Notes: a model not told the origin generated them from the sequence alone. Numbered from the stretch's first letter, positions 47,124 through 58,039 are shown. The stretch: 64,000 nucleotides of DNA from Alteripontixanthobacter maritimus (GCF_003340475.1 NZ_QBKA01000002.1:124001-188000), one strand, 5' to 3'. Made by a program: numbers and translations.

Positions 47124-48580
47124 CGCGAAAGAACCTGTGCGGCTTTGGGGTACAAATCGATCAGGAGCTGTGCACCCATCTGGCGCATGACATCATCGAT
47201 CCCGCCGGCCAGTTCGCCTGCATCCATACGCCGCGCATCGCGGTGCAGGCGGTCGATGGTTTCGCGGTGTTTCTCTACCACCGCGCGCACGCGGTCGTGC
47301 CAGAAGGCGGGGTGTTCGCCTTCCTCCCATTCGCCGCGCCCGCGCCCGAAATGCGCCACGGCGAGATAGCGCAGCAGCGATGTGCCAACGAGATCGGCGA
47401 AGAAATCGTCCGACCAGCGCACCACGCTGCCATCCTCGCCCTTGGCCATGTTGATCCCGCGCGCCAGCCCGCCGCCGCCCAACGCGCCAAGGATGCCGCC
47501 CACGATCATGCCGCCGCCCAGCGTCAGCCCACCTGCGGCAAGGTCTGCAGCGAGGCCTGTCACCGCGCCCGATGCCAGACCGCCCAGCAAGGCTGCTGCG
47601 CCTTCGGGTGTTTTTTCCTCGCTACGATAGTCCGCGGCGATGCGTTCCAGGACCTTGCGCGATGCCTTGCCCGACAATCCGTGCAGCTGGATAAGCGCGT
47701 CGGTGGAGCTATGCGTGCCCGCCGCCAGACGCTCCGCCAGTTTGGTCATGGCTTCGCGCGTTTCCGGCCGTTCGCCGCGCCCTGCACGCAAGGCGCTACC
47801 CAGCTCGTCGCGCCAGGTGGAGCCGCGCACGCTTTCGCGGTCGGTGGCAGCCTGCGCCAACGCCTCGGCCAGTGCGGTCATGGACGCGCGGAAGCGGGCG
47901 AGGTTTATGTCCTCCCATTCCGCCTTAAGCGCTGCCATCGCGCCCGCTTTCTCCGGCGGAAGCAACGGCGCGACGGTATCCAGTAGTGCGCCTTCCTGCA
48001 CCCACACCCGCGCAAACGCATCCATCGGCAATGCGCCCGCAACGATGCCGCGTTCACCCAGGTGGTTTTGCCAACGCATGATCTCGTCCGTCGTATCCTC
48101 GCGCGGCGGACCCATCTGGTTGAGGAGCAGCAGCACCGGTTTACCGATCCATTCCAGCACATCCATTTCCAGCGCGACATAGCTCGCCGCCGCCGGATCC
48201 TCCGCTGCATTGACGAGATAGAGGATGACATCCGCTTGCTCGCGCGCGTTCTTGACCGCCTGCTGGCTGGACCAGAGCGGGCGTTCGCGGAACCGGTCCC
48301 ACACCTGCGTCAGCATCCAGCCAATGGGATTGCCGCTCAGCCGCAGCCGGTCGAGCAGGCGCGCAGTATCCCCGAAGCCGGGTGTGTCCCACAGCATCAG
48401 CGTGTCCGCGCCCGATTGCACCAGCACATATCCGCTGGCCAGATCGGTAACGTGTGCAGCATCGCGCACTTCGCCCACATCGCGGCCCAACAGGGTGCGC
48501 GCCAGCGTTGTCTTGCCGGCGTTGGTATGGCTGATCAGGCTGAGATTGATGGCCGTGCCTTCGGTATGCAGCTCGGTCAT
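47120..48580 (-). CDS. DUF3482 GTPase
   Basis: A 486-residue protein. P-loop SHTNAGKTT (residues 17-25), G3 DTPGFGD (65-71) and G4-like LLNQMG mark a TRAFAC-class GTPase related to Era/EngA-type. The C-terminal DUF3482 has Ala/Gly-rich hydrophobic hairpins (GAALLGGLASGAVTGLAADLAAGGLTLGGGMIVG...) able to insert in membranes. Families DUF3482 and DUF2868 are known to occur as a pair; the partner is the gene upstream here. Function not established. Four-base overlaps on both sides. Confidence 0.85.
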   Translation of the reverse strand: MTELHTEGTAINLSLISHTNAGKTTLARTLLGRDVGEVRDAAHVTDLASGYVLVQSGADTLMLWDTPGFGDTARLLDRLRLSGNPIGWMLTQVWDRFRERPLWSSQQAVKNAREQADVILYLVNAAEDPAAASYVALEMDVLEWIGKPVLLLLNQMGPPREDTTDEIMRWQNHLGERGIVAGALPMDAFARVWVQEGALLDTVAPLLPPEKAGAMAALKAEWEDINLARFRASMTALAEALAQAATDRESVRGSTWRDELGSALRAGRGERPETREAMTKLAERLAAGTHSSTDALIQLHGLSGKASRKVLERIAADYRSEEKTPEGAAALLGGLASGAVTGLAADLAAGGLTLGGGMIVGGILGALGGGGLARGINMAKGEDGSVVRWSDDFFADLVGTSLLRYLAVAHFGRGRGEWEEGEHPAFWHDRVRAVVEKHRETIDRLHRDARRMDAGELAGGIDDVMRQMGAQLLIDLYPKAAQVLSR

Positions 48581-50091
48581 GGAATTACCCTGGGATGGCG
48601 CTTGCCAGTTACGAGATCTTCCATCAGCTGCGCCTTTTCCGGATCGCTTGCCGCAAGATCGAGGCGGAGCGACGCCAATTCTGCGCGGCCCATAACCGCA
48701 TCCCAGGCCTCGCCGCGTGTTGCCAGCCTCGCGCTTGAGGCAGAGTTATCGCCAAACCGTTCACGGAACGGGCTTTCATCGATAATTGCGCCCACCAATG
48801 TGCCCGGATGCTTCACCGCCAGCGCATCGCGCAACCCGGATGCAATCGCGCCATGGTTTTCATGTTCCGGAGTGGAGGAAATCGTGAACAGCAGCAGGTG
48901 ATGATCATCGTCCGCGTCGAACTCAGCCGCGGCCAGCCAGTCATCTTCCGCCCCATAGTCGACCGGCGGGTCGAATTGCAGCGCGGTGCCGTCCCCCAAC
49001 GCATCCTGTGTCAGCGCCGACAGCACCTCGCGCACGCCTGCATCGGGGTGATAGGCATATGGCGTCACGCGCACTTGCCCGGCACGGCCGTGCGCGCCGC
49101 GCAGCAGGCGGCGGAAATAGAAACCGTCGCGTTCCGGCAGGGTGAAACTGTCGCGCCGTCGCCAGGTCTTTACGGCCGCCAGCAGGGCCAGCACAAGCCG
49201 CGGAATGACGACAAAGCCGATGACGGTTGCGGTGGTGAGGATTATCCACGGCCCGGCATTCACGCCCCCACTGTCCAAGCCGCTATCCGCGCCGGTCCAG
49301 CGCATCGCTGCAATCCCTGCAACATCGGGAATGACCAGTCCGGTGACGGCCGCCGCCGGGCCGAGAACCAGGGAAATTGCCGCATGGACGCTTTCCGGAC
49401 CAAGAAACGTGCTTTCCCATCCTGCGCGGTATTCGATGCCCAGCGCGCGGAAATAGATGCCTGCCACCACGCCGAGCGCAAAGGTCGCAGCGGAGAGATG
49501 CAGAATACGCGCGCTACGGGCGGCGGCGAGCGACGCCGATGCTGCGCTCCAGTCGGTGGCAAAGCGGCCCAGCGCGCGCGACACAGGCGTCGCCCTGTCG
49601 AACCCGCGCTGCCCCAGCCTGGCAAGCCGTTCCAGCACGCGCGACAGGCCGCCGGGGCCGCCCTTGCTCGAACGCGGTACCAGCGTGACCAGCATCCAGA
49701 AATAGACCAGCGCATTCCACGCCAGCATCCCGATAAGCGGGAACGCCAACAAGTCGAGCCGCCGTCCGCTTGCGAGTTCATTCAGCGTAAGGCCGATCAG
49801 GAATGCGCCAAGCGGCACGGCCCAGCCGATCCAGCGCGGCCAGCGCGTTGCGCGCAGGGCAGTGGCGATTGCGGGAACGCGGCTGGCAAGCCGACCCGCG
49901 GCAAATTCGGCGCGGCGCGCAAGAAACAGATCGTCGCCCTTGCGTCCAGTTTTGGCCCCGGCGCCCGACAGCGCGGCACGCCCAGCCTCATGCGCGGCGA
50001 CGCGATCCTGCTTGGTCAGCAGGTCGCCCGCGGCATCTTCTTCCTCAATGGCGCGGACCAGCAGCACGCGCCGTGCATCGTCTTCCGTCAT
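48577..50091 (-). CDS. DUF2868 membrane protein
   Basis: A 504-residue protein with soluble N-terminus (residues 1-85) then about five membrane segments (WIGWAVPLGAFLIGLTLNEL, LAFPLIGMLAWNALVYFWMLVTLV, ILHLSAATFALGVVAGIYF, WIILTTATVIGFVVIPRLVLALLAAV) and a soluble C-terminal part with acidic DFDADDDHHLLLF. The DUF2868 family partners with DUF3482 GTPases. Start taken at the ATG at 50091; a TTG at 50130 is possible. Head of the cluster; its stop overlaps the GTPase start. Confidence 0.82.
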   Translation of the reverse strand: MTEDDARRVLLVRAIEEEDAAGDLLTKQDRVAAHEAGRAALSGAGAKTGRKGDDLFLARRAEFAAGRLASRVPAIATALRATRWPRWIGWAVPLGAFLIGLTLNELASGRRLDLLAFPLIGMLAWNALVYFWMLVTLVPRSSKGGPGGLSRVLERLARLGQRGFDRATPVSRALGRFATDWSAASASLAAARSARILHLSAATFALGVVAGIYFRALGIEYRAGWESTFLGPESVHAAISLVLGPAAAVTGLVIPDVAGIAAMRWTGADSGLDSGGVNAGPWIILTTATVIGFVVIPRLVLALLAAVKTWRRRDSFTLPERDGFYFRRLLRGAHGRAGQVRVTPYAYHPDAGVREVLSALTQDALGDGTALQFDPPVDYGAEDDWLAAAEFDADDDHHLLLFTISSTPEHENHGAIASGLRDALAVKHPGTLVGAIIDESPFRERFGDNSASSARLATRGEAWDAVMGRAELASLRLDLAASDPEKAQLMEDLVTGKRHPRVIP

Positions 50092-50292
50092 CGCCGCGCC
50101 CCCATCCTTGCTGCCATCAGGCCTGTTCAAGTTTCTGCTCGTCTCGCTGTCCTAGCCAACGGGCGCGTCGCTGCAAGGTTTCCCGCCCGTGCGGTTGTGC
50201 AAGGCGATTGCGCATCCGGACGCGGTGCCGCACTTGCCCGCCGGTGGTTACCTTTGTACCGACCCGTCACACCTTATCGGAGCCTGTCCCCC

Positions 50293-51419
<1,127 letters not shown>

Positions 51420-51423
<4 letters not shown>

Positions 51424-51845
51424 GGCGCGGTGCTTTCAAGAAACGGAGCGGCAATGTCCGCGCCGATGCGTTGCGGGCGCAGACTGACCGCATCCAGCAT
51501 GGCCCACATCGTGAGCGCGCTGACCACGATCTTGCCCGATGCATTGCGAAATTCGACTGCCCGCCCGAACCGCGCGCCTTTCGGGCCGTCTGGAATGAAG
51601 GTTTCGCCGGTCACGCTTTCGCCGTCACGGATATTGCCGCGATAATCGATCTCGTGCCGGACCACGACCCAGATATAGGCGTCGCGGTCCTGCGGGCGGG
51701 CGGCGGCGTACCAGTGCTGCGTCGCCAGATCCTGTATCCATTGCACCCACACCGCGTTGTTCACATGGCCCAGCTCGTCGATATGTTCGGGCCGGGCGGT
51801 GAATTTGCGTGAGAAGCGCGGCGCGTGGTCAGCCTCCACCGTCAT
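51420..51845 (-). CDS. Acyl-CoA thioesterase, 4HBT hot-dog fold
   Basis: A 141-residue hot-dog fold thioesterase with ARPEHIDELGHVNNAVWVQWIQD, where Asp and the HVNN loop are the 4-hydroxybenzoyl-CoA/YbgC-type active site. Substrate not known. ATG overlaps the stop of the S9 peptidase gene (51842-51845). Confidence 0.9.
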
Positions 51846-54028
51846 TTTGCAGCGGTTTCGGCCAGTCCCAGATGATCGAGGATGAAGGCAAATTCCTCCG
51901 CCGTTTCGCGCAAGGCGGTGAAGCGCCCCGACTTGCCGCCATGGCCTGCGCCCATATTGGTCTTGAACAATAGCTCGTTATCGCCCGTTTTGTATTCGCG
52001 CAGCTTGGCGACCCACTTCATCGGTTCCCAATAGGTGACGCGCGGATCGTTGAGGCCGGCGGTGACCAGCATCGGCGGATAGTTCTGCGCGATGACCTGG
52101 TCATAGGGAGAATAGCTGAGGATGTAGGCGAAGGCCTGCTTGCTTTCGATCGGGTTGCCCCATTCGGGCCACTCGCCCGGTGTGAGTGGCAGGTCCTCGT
52201 CGAGCATAGTGCTGAGCACATCGACGAACGGCACATGCGCGCCCACAGCGCCCCACAGGTCGGGGTTGGTGTTGATGACCACGCCCATCAGGCTTCCGCC
52301 CGCGCTGCCGCCGGAAATGCTGATCTTGCCCTTCGACGTGATGCCGCGCTCAATCAGCCCCTCGGCCACGTCCACAAAATCATTGAAGGTGTTGGTCCGG
52401 TCGTTCAGCTTGCCCTGCAGATACCAATTGCGGCCCAGATCGTCCCCGCCGCGAATATGCGCGATGGCATAGGCCATGCCGCGATCGACCAGGCTCAGGC
52501 GGGTGGTGGAAAAGCCCGGCGGGATGGCGATGCCATAAGCGCCGTAGGAATAGAGGTGCATCGGGCCGCCAGCAGGACGGTCCTTGCGCCGCACCACGCT
52601 GACAGGAACCTGCGCCCCGTCGCGCGCGATGATGGTCAGCCGCTCCGTCACGTATAGCGACGGGTCGTAGCCTGACGGGATTTCCTGCACTTTTAACGTA
52701 GTGAGCTTGCCCGTAGCCACGTTGTAATCATACACGGTGTCAGGCGTGACCATGGATTCATAGGCGAGGCGGAGGGTATCAGTCGCATACTCTCGATTGT
52801 TCGAAAGCCCGGCAGAATAGCTGGCTTCGGGGAAGGCGACGGGGGTAATCTTCGCCGGATCGGCATAGGATCGCAGCTGGATCTGGTCGAGGCCGTTCAG
52901 TCGCCCTTCGGTGGTGTAGAACCCTTCATATAGGTCCATATCGGTGAGGTAGAACTCGTCCGACCCAGCTATTAGCGTGGTCCATTCGCCCGGCGCGTCC
53001 AGACTGGCATTGGCTATGCTGAAATTGACGTGGTCCTTGTTGGTGTGAATGAACAATGTGCCGTCGCGGACATCGACGTCATACTCCACGCCCTTTTCTC
53101 GGCGTCGCACCAGGATCTGCTCGCCGGTGGGATCGCTGGCCCGCACCAGCCGCACTTCGCTCGTTTCATTGTCGCCCGTCGCGATAACCAGCCAGTCTTC
53201 CTGCGCAGTAAGGCCGGTGCCCACGCGGTAGCCTTCGTCCTCTTCGCGGAAAATCTCGACATCCTCAGATACCGGCGTACCAAGGATGTGCAGGCGGGCA
53301 TTGTCCACCCGCCAGTTTTCGTTGGCCTTGCCGTAGACGAGCGCGGTGCCGTCCATCACCCAGGTCAGGCCGGACAGGGTCTCGGGGATCACGTCGGGCA
53401 GCAATTCCCCGGTTTCGAGATCACGGATGCGCGCTGTGAAGCGTTCCGAGCCATTGTCGTCATAAGCGTAAGCGAGATAGCGGCCGTTCTTGCTGATGGT
53501 GAATGCGCCTAGGCGAAAATATTCCTTCCCCTCGGCCAGCGTGTTTTCATCCAGCACCACCGTATCATCGCCGCCTGCAACGGGGCGGCGGTAATGGATG
53601 CGGTACTCCTTGCCGTCTTCGAATGCGCTCCAGTACATCCAGTCGCCGTCCTTCTGCGGAACGGTGCTGTCGTCCTTCTTGATGCGGCCCTTGATCTCTT
53701 CGAACAGCTCCTCGACCAGAGCCTCGCGCGGAGCCATCTTCGCTTCGAACCAGGCGTTTTCGCGTTCCAGATGCGCGATGACATCGGCATCGTCGATCTT
53801 GGGATAGGACTGGTCCTTCATCCAGTGATACGGATCGGCAATGGTGATGCCGTGATGGGTGTAGGAATGCTCGCGCTTCTCCGCCACGGGCGGTTTAGCT
53901 GAATCAGGTGCGGTGTTGGTCACAGATGTCTGTTCCTCGGCATGAAGCGGGGCGGAAGCCAGCGATGCGGCAAGCGCAGCCATGGCCACTTGGAAGGTCA
54001 TCGAAAGACGTCTGGTGTGCCGTGTCAT
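51842..54028 (-). CDS. Exported S9A oligopeptidase (oligopeptidase B-like)
   Basis: A 728-residue prolyl-oligopeptidase-family peptidase. Signal peptide (VAMAALAASLASAPLHA, about residues 14-30), a seven-bladed propeller, then the catalytic domain: Ser in ISGGSAGGSLMG (about 574), Asp in GLNDPRV (about 660), His in GAGHGGKSG (about 694). S9A type is shown by the N-terminal AHLERENAWFEAKM and the YSYGAYGIAIPP block. Works in periplasm on short peptides. Translation is coupled to the thioesterase downstream. Confidence 0.92.
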   Translation of the reverse strand: MTRHTRRLSMTFQVAMAALAASLASAPLHAEEQTSVTNTAPDSAKPPVAEKREHSYTHHGITIADPYHWMKDQSYPKIDDADVIAHLERENAWFEAKMAPREALVEELFEEIKGRIKKDDSTVPQKDGDWMYWSAFEDGKEYRIHYRRPVAGGDDTVVLDENTLAEGKEYFRLGAFTISKNGRYLAYAYDDNGSERFTARIRDLETGELLPDVIPETLSGLTWVMDGTALVYGKANENWRVDNARLHILGTPVSEDVEIFREEDEGYRVGTGLTAQEDWLVIATGDNETSEVRLVRASDPTGEQILVRRREKGVEYDVDVRDGTLFIHTNKDHVNFSIANASLDAPGEWTTLIAGSDEFYLTDMDLYEGFYTTEGRLNGLDQIQLRSYADPAKITPVAFPEASYSAGLSNNREYATDTLRLAYESMVTPDTVYDYNVATGKLTTLKVQEIPSGYDPSLYVTERLTIIARDGAQVPVSVVRRKDRPAGGPMHLYSYGAYGIAIPPGFSTTRLSLVDRGMAYAIAHIRGGDDLGRNWYLQGKLNDRTNTFNDFVDVAEGLIERGITSKGKISISGGSAGGSLMGVVINTNPDLWGAVGAHVPFVDVLSTMLDEDLPLTPGEWPEWGNPIESKQAFAYILSYSPYDQVIAQNYPPMLVTAGLNDPRVTYWEPMKWVAKLREYKTGDNELLFKTNMGAGHGGKSGRFTALRETAEEFAFILDHLGLAETAAK

Positions 54029-54161
54029 CGTGGGTTCCGCCTGTTGAATTCGGGTCAGCTATGCTATCAGGTTTCTATATGAAAAAGCGCGTTGCTAAGC
54101 CTCCTAATTGCGCGGCGACAATGCGGCAAGAACACAGACGTTTTCGAAGGACCGATATTCC

Positions 54162-55994
54162 ATGCTGATGCAGACACACGAAGCCCGCCTTTCCGCCTTG
54201 CGCGAAGAATTGAAACGGCGCGGGCTGGACGGGATGATCGTGCCGATCAGCGATGAACATATGTCCGAATATATCGGCAGCTATGCCGCGCGCATGGCCT
54301 GGCTGACGGGTTTTGGCGGCTCGGTTGGATCGTCGGCGGTGCTGGGCGGCGCTTATGAAGGCAAGGGGGCCGCCGTGTTCGTGGATGGGCGTTACACCGT
54401 GCAGGTGTGCGAGCAGGTGGACGGCAAGCTGTTCGAATATTGCAACGTGCCCGAAACCAGCGCCGAACTTTGGGTGGCAGAAAACGCACCGAAGGGCGCG
54501 CGCATCGGCTATGACGCCTGGTTGCATTCCGCCAAATGGGCAGAGCATGCGGCGGCGCTGCTCGCTGCCAAGGGCATCGAACTGGTGGCAGTCGAGAGCA
54601 ATCCGGTGGACGCCGTATGGCAGGACCGCCCTGAACCCTCCATCGCATCGGCCATGGTGCATGACGAGCGCCATGCCGGGCAGTCCAGCGCGGAGAAGCG
54701 CGCCGCAATCGCTGAATGGCTGCGGGCAGAAGAACTGGACGGCGCCGTCATCGCGGCGCTCGATTCCGTCGCATGGATGCTGAACGTCCGCGGCGCGGAT
54801 ATCGATCGCACCCCGGTCACGCTCGCTTACGCCATCGCCCATGCGGACGGCACGGCGGAACTGTTCATCGATGGCGCGAAGGTCACGCCCGAACTGCAAC
54901 GCCACTTGGGCAACGCCGTGGTGCTGCGCGAACGCACGGACTTCGAAAGCGCGCTGGGCGAACTATCGGGCAAACGCATCGCGGTCGATCCCGAAAGCGG
55001 CGTGGCGGCCATTACGCATGCGTTGGAAGCGGGAGGCGCGACGGCCGTGGCGAAACGCGATCCCACCGTCATCCCGCGCGCCTGCAAGAACCCGGCCGAA
55101 CAGCAGGGCCACCGCGACGCCCAGGAACGCGACGGCGCGGCAGTCACGAAATATTTGCACTGGCTGAACGTCAACGCCCCGACCGGCAGCGAAACCGAAT
55201 TGAGCGCAGCGGCGCAATTGCGCGCCTTCCGCGAAGAATCCGACTTGCTGCGCGACTTGTCCTTCGACACGATCTCCGCCGCGTCAGGCCACGCCGCCCT
55301 GCCGCATTACCGCGTGGACGAGGACAGCAACATCGCGATTCCCCCCGGCAGCATCTTTCTGTGCGACAGCGGCGGGCAATATCCCGACGGCACCACCGAC
55401 ATCACCCGCACCGTGTGGATCGGCAGCGAGGACGGCACGGCGGAGCCGATTGCGGAGCAGAAGGACCGCTTCACCCGCGTGCTGAAAGGCCATATCGCCA
55501 TCGCTCAGGCGGTCTTTCCGCAAGGCACCAATGGCGGGCAGCTCGACGTGCTGGCGCGCCAGTATCTGTGGCAAGCCGGGGTCGATTACGCGCATGGCAC
55601 CGGCCACGGCGTCGGCAGTTTCCTTGCCGTGCATGAAGGTCCGCAGCGGATTGCGAAGCCTGGCGGCGGGCAGGCCGGTACCAGCCAGGAAATCATGGAG
55701 GGCATGTTCCTTTCCAACGAGCCGGGTTATTACAAGGCCGGCGAATACGGCATCCGGATCGAGAATCTGGTGCTGACCGAACGCCGCGACATTGCCGGCG
55801 CTGAAGGCGAATATCTTGGTTTCGAAACGCTGACATACGTACCGATCGACCGGACGCTGGTCGATGAAACGCTGCTGACACGCGAAGAAAAACAGTGGTG
55901 GAACGATTACCACGCCCGGACCCGCGCCATCCTCGCGCCGCAACTGGAAGGCGATGTACTGGCCTGGATGGAGGAACAATGCCGTCCGATGTGA
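54162..55994 (+). CDS. pepP: M24B Xaa-Pro aminopeptidase
   Basis: A 610-residue metallopeptidase of the long AMPP type with two creatinase-like N-terminal domains and a C-terminal pita-bread domain. Metal ligands: Asp in FLCDSGGQYPDGTTDITRT (two Asp), His in AHGTGHGVGSF, Glu in SNEPGYY, and Glu in GIRIENL. Cleaves N-terminal residues ahead of proline. ATG at 54162 with GAAGG 11 bases upstream. Overlaps the cupin gene by 16 bp. Divergent from the S9 peptidase gene, suggesting a shared peptide-degradation region. Confidence 0.93.
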   Translation: MLMQTHEARLSALREELKRRGLDGMIVPISDEHMSEYIGSYAARMAWLTGFGGSVGSSAVLGGAYEGKGAAVFVDGRYTVQVCEQVDGKLFEYCNVPETSAELWVAENAPKGARIGYDAWLHSAKWAEHAAALLAAKGIELVAVESNPVDAVWQDRPEPSIASAMVHDERHAGQSSAEKRAAIAEWLRAEELDGAVIAALDSVAWMLNVRGADIDRTPVTLAYAIAHADGTAELFIDGAKVTPELQRHLGNAVVLRERTDFESALGELSGKRIAVDPESGVAAITHALEAGGATAVAKRDPTVIPRACKNPAEQQGHRDAQERDGAAVTKYLHWLNVNAPTGSETELSAAAQLRAFREESDLLRDLSFDTISAASGHAALPHYRVDEDSNIAIPPGSIFLCDSGGQYPDGTTDITRTVWIGSEDGTAEPIAEQKDRFTRVLKGHIAIAQAVFPQGTNGGQLDVLARQYLWQAGVDYAHGTGHGVGSFLAVHEGPQRIAKPGGGQAGTSQEIMEGMFLSNEPGYYKAGEYGIRIENLVLTERRDIAGAEGEYLGFETLTYVPIDRTLVDETLLTREEKQWWNDYHARTRAILAPQLEGDVLAWMEEQCRPM

Positions 55995-56395
55995 CCCCCT
56001 CTGCTGCACTGAAACTCGCGGACAATTTCGTGCATCTGGGGCTGGGGGCAAGCGCGGTGTCCCAGCCGCCCTTCACCGGTCTGGATTGGTACGAAGGATA
56101 CGGTGCCCGGCATGGCGGCGACGGGGCCGAGGGCCGGCTGGTTTCGCAGTACGAATTTACCACCAACTGGGACGTCTGGGAAATGCATCCGGTGGGCGCC
56201 GAAGTGGTGATCTGCACTGCCGGCGCGATGACGTTGTTGCAGGAAATGCCCGACGGGGAAACGGTCACCACGCCGCTCGTCACGGGCGAATATGCCATCA
56301 ATCCGCCCGCAGTGTGGCATACTGCCGACGTGCCTGAGCGGGCGACTGCAATCTTCATCACGGCGGGGGAGGGTACCGAGCACCGCCCGCGATAA
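55979..56395 (+). CDS. Small cupin protein
   Basis: A 138-residue single-domain cupin with GTEH, WEMHPVGAEVVICTAGAMTLLQ and the C-terminal NPPAVWHTADVP, where His residues likely bind a metal. The function is unknown. ATG at 55979 overlaps the pepP 3' end by 16 bp. No other partner. Confidence 0.82.
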   Translation: MPSDVTPSAALKLADNFVHLGLGASAVSQPPFTGLDWYEGYGARHGGDGAEGRLVSQYEFTTNWDVWEMHPVGAEVVICTAGAMTLLQEMPDGETVTTPLVTGEYAINPPAVWHTADVPERATAIFITAGEGTEHRPR

Positions 56396-56527
56396 GCGTT
56401 GCTCGCGCGCTGGTTGGCTGGCTGCTTGCGGCCGACTGAACGAAACGCGGTAACTGCGACAAGCCGCGACACATTGGCCGGATTTTGCGATACTGGCGCG
56501 ACACCCGGCCGCTAGAACAGGTTCCAA

Positions 56528-56584
56528 GAGCTGCGGCGGACGTGATGTTTCCCTTTCCCTCCCCTCGAAACTTCGTCGCAGCTC
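56528..56584 (+). promoter_or_regulatory. Leader hairpin with pyrimidine-rich loop upstream of the EF-hand gene
   Basis: GAGCTGCGGCG (56528-56538) pairs with CGTCGCAGCTC (56574-56584): 11 bp with one G-U. The 35-nt loop contains TTTCCCTTTCCCTCCCC. It ends 14 bp before the ribosome binding site GGAG (56599-56602) and 24 bp before the ATG. The same design appears at 14000-14049, so it may be a recurring leader or small RNA motif. Confidence 0.45.
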
Positions 56585-56608
56585 GACCTGGATTGATTGG
56601 AGAATGAT

Positions 56609-57199
56609 ATGAGAAAGATCGTTACAACTTTCGCCGGTGCCGTTTCGCTTGGCGCGCTTGCCATGGGCGGCGCCGCCGCTGCGCAACAGACTGATCGAGG
56701 CGCTCCCATCACGCTGCAAACCGCGACCGAAAGGGCCGATGCGCGTTTTGCGAAAATGGACGCAAACGGCGATGGCATACTGGACGATGCCGACCGGGCC
56801 GCTCGCCGGTCCGCACGTTTTCAGAAGATGGATGCCAACAATGACGGCGCCGTCACCGAGGCTGAAATGAACGCCGCGCGTGAAGCCCGCATGGCGCAAC
56901 GCACAGAGCGTATGGCAGAGCGCCGGGCAAACCGCGGCGAGCGCGCCGACAATCGCCGTGGCGGCCAGCGTTACGGTATGCGCGGCGGCCGCGGCGGTCG
57001 CGGCATGGCCATGCTGAAACGTGCAGACACAAACAATGATGGTGCCGTATCGCAGGCCGAATTTCGCGCGATGGCCATGGCGCGCTTCACCAGGATGGAT
57101 GCCGACAACAACGGAACCGTCACCGCCCAGGAACGCCGGGCCGCCCGGCAGGCGATGCGTGCCGAACGCATGGAGCGTCGCGGAAATCGCGCCAACTGA
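56609..57199 (+). CDS. Exported four-EF-hand calcium-binding protein
   Basis: A 196-residue protein with a signal peptide (FAGAVSLGALAMGGAAAA, cleavage near residue 25). Four EF-hand loops are at 51-62 (DANGDGILDDAD), 75-86 (DANNDGAVTEAE), 140-151 (DTNNDGAVSQAE) and 164-175 (DADNNGTVTAQE), in two pairs. Between them a basic Arg/Gly-rich segment (about 95-135). ATG at 56609 with GGAG upstream. Followed by a response regulator and a sensor kinase that may read its state; that link is inferred. Confidence 0.85.
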   Translation: MRKIVTTFAGAVSLGALAMGGAAAAQQTDRGAPITLQTATERADARFAKMDANGDGILDDADRAARRSARFQKMDANNDGAVTEAEMNAAREARMAQRTERMAERRANRGERADNRRGGQRYGMRGGRGGRGMAMLKRADTNNDGAVSQAEFRAMAMARFTRMDADNNGTVTAQERRAARQAMRAERMERRGNRAN

Positions 57200-57295
57200 T
57201 ACAGGCACACTGGCCGGACCTGCGCGCCGCCCGCTTTGCAAGACCTTTCCCAAGGCTTGCAGCGGGCGGCGTTGCGGTTCAGCAGGTTTCGCGCG

Positions 57296-58039
57296 ATGAC
57301 CACCGAAACACCCCCGGTTAGCCTGCTACTTGTCGATGACGAAGCTTCGCTGCGGCAGCCGCTGGCGGAATATCTGCAAGGGCAGGGCTTTGCCGTGACG
57401 CAGGCCGAAAGTGCTGCGCGCGCCCGCAGCCTGTTGCTTGAACAATCGCCCGATCTCGTGCTGCTCGACATCATGATGCCGGGAGAGGATGGGCTTTCGC
57501 TCTGCCGACACCTTGTCGAAACGCATGGCGTCCCGGTCATCCTGTTGACGGCACGCGGCGAACCGACCGACCGTATCGTGGGCCTCGAGATCGGGGCCGA
57601 TGACTATGTGACGAAACCCTTCGAACCGCGCGAGCTGGTGGCGCGCATTCGCTCCGTCCTGCGACGCGCGGCGAGGGGCAACGGAAGGGAACTTGCAACC
57701 GATGCCGAGGACAGCGCCTATGCCTTCGAAGGATGGACGCTGGATCCGCTCAAGCGCCGCCTGACCGATCCCGAAGGCGCGGTGGTCAGCATCTCGACCG
57801 CAGAGTTCCGGATGTTGCGCGCCTTTCTCGACCATCCGAAACAGGTGCTCGACCGGGACCGCCTGCTCGACATGGTGCAGGGGCGCGAGGCAAACCTGTT
57901 CGACCGCGCGGTGGACAACCAGATCAGCCGCCTACGCCGCAAGATCGAGGTTGATCGCAGCGATCCGCAATTCATCCAGACGGTGCGGGGCGGTGGCTAC
58001 CGGTTCGGAGCCACGGTCGAACGGGTCCGAACAGGATGA
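57296..58039 (+). CDS. OmpR-family response regulator
   Basis: A 247-residue regulator: receiver domain with phospho-acceptor Asp58 in LVLLDIMMPGEDG, acidic pair at LVDDE, Thr and Lys (TARGE, KPFEPREL), followed by a winged-helix DNA-binding domain (SRLRRKIEVDRSDPQFIQTVRGGGYRFG). Its cognate kinase follows, overlapping by 4 bp. It lies 96 bp after the EF-hand gene. Confidence 0.93.
   Translation: MTTETPPVSLLLVDDEASLRQPLAEYLQGQGFAVTQAESAARARSLLLEQSPDLVLLDIMMPGEDGLSLCRHLVETHGVPVILLTARGEPTDRIVGLEIGADDYVTKPFEPRELVARIRSVLRRAARGNGRELATDAEDSAYAFEGWTLDPLKRRLTDPEGAVVSISTAEFRMLRAFLDHPKQVLDRDRLLDMVQGREANLFDRAVDNQISRLRRKIEVDRSDPQFIQTVRGGGYRFGATVERVRTG

Noticed and set aside
48808-50292. Long plus-strand open frame in phase with ald, antisense to the DUF2868 gene
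   Set aside because: The Ald N-terminus is at 50293; the upstream extension has no family resemblance and mirrors the coding bias of the minus-strand gene.
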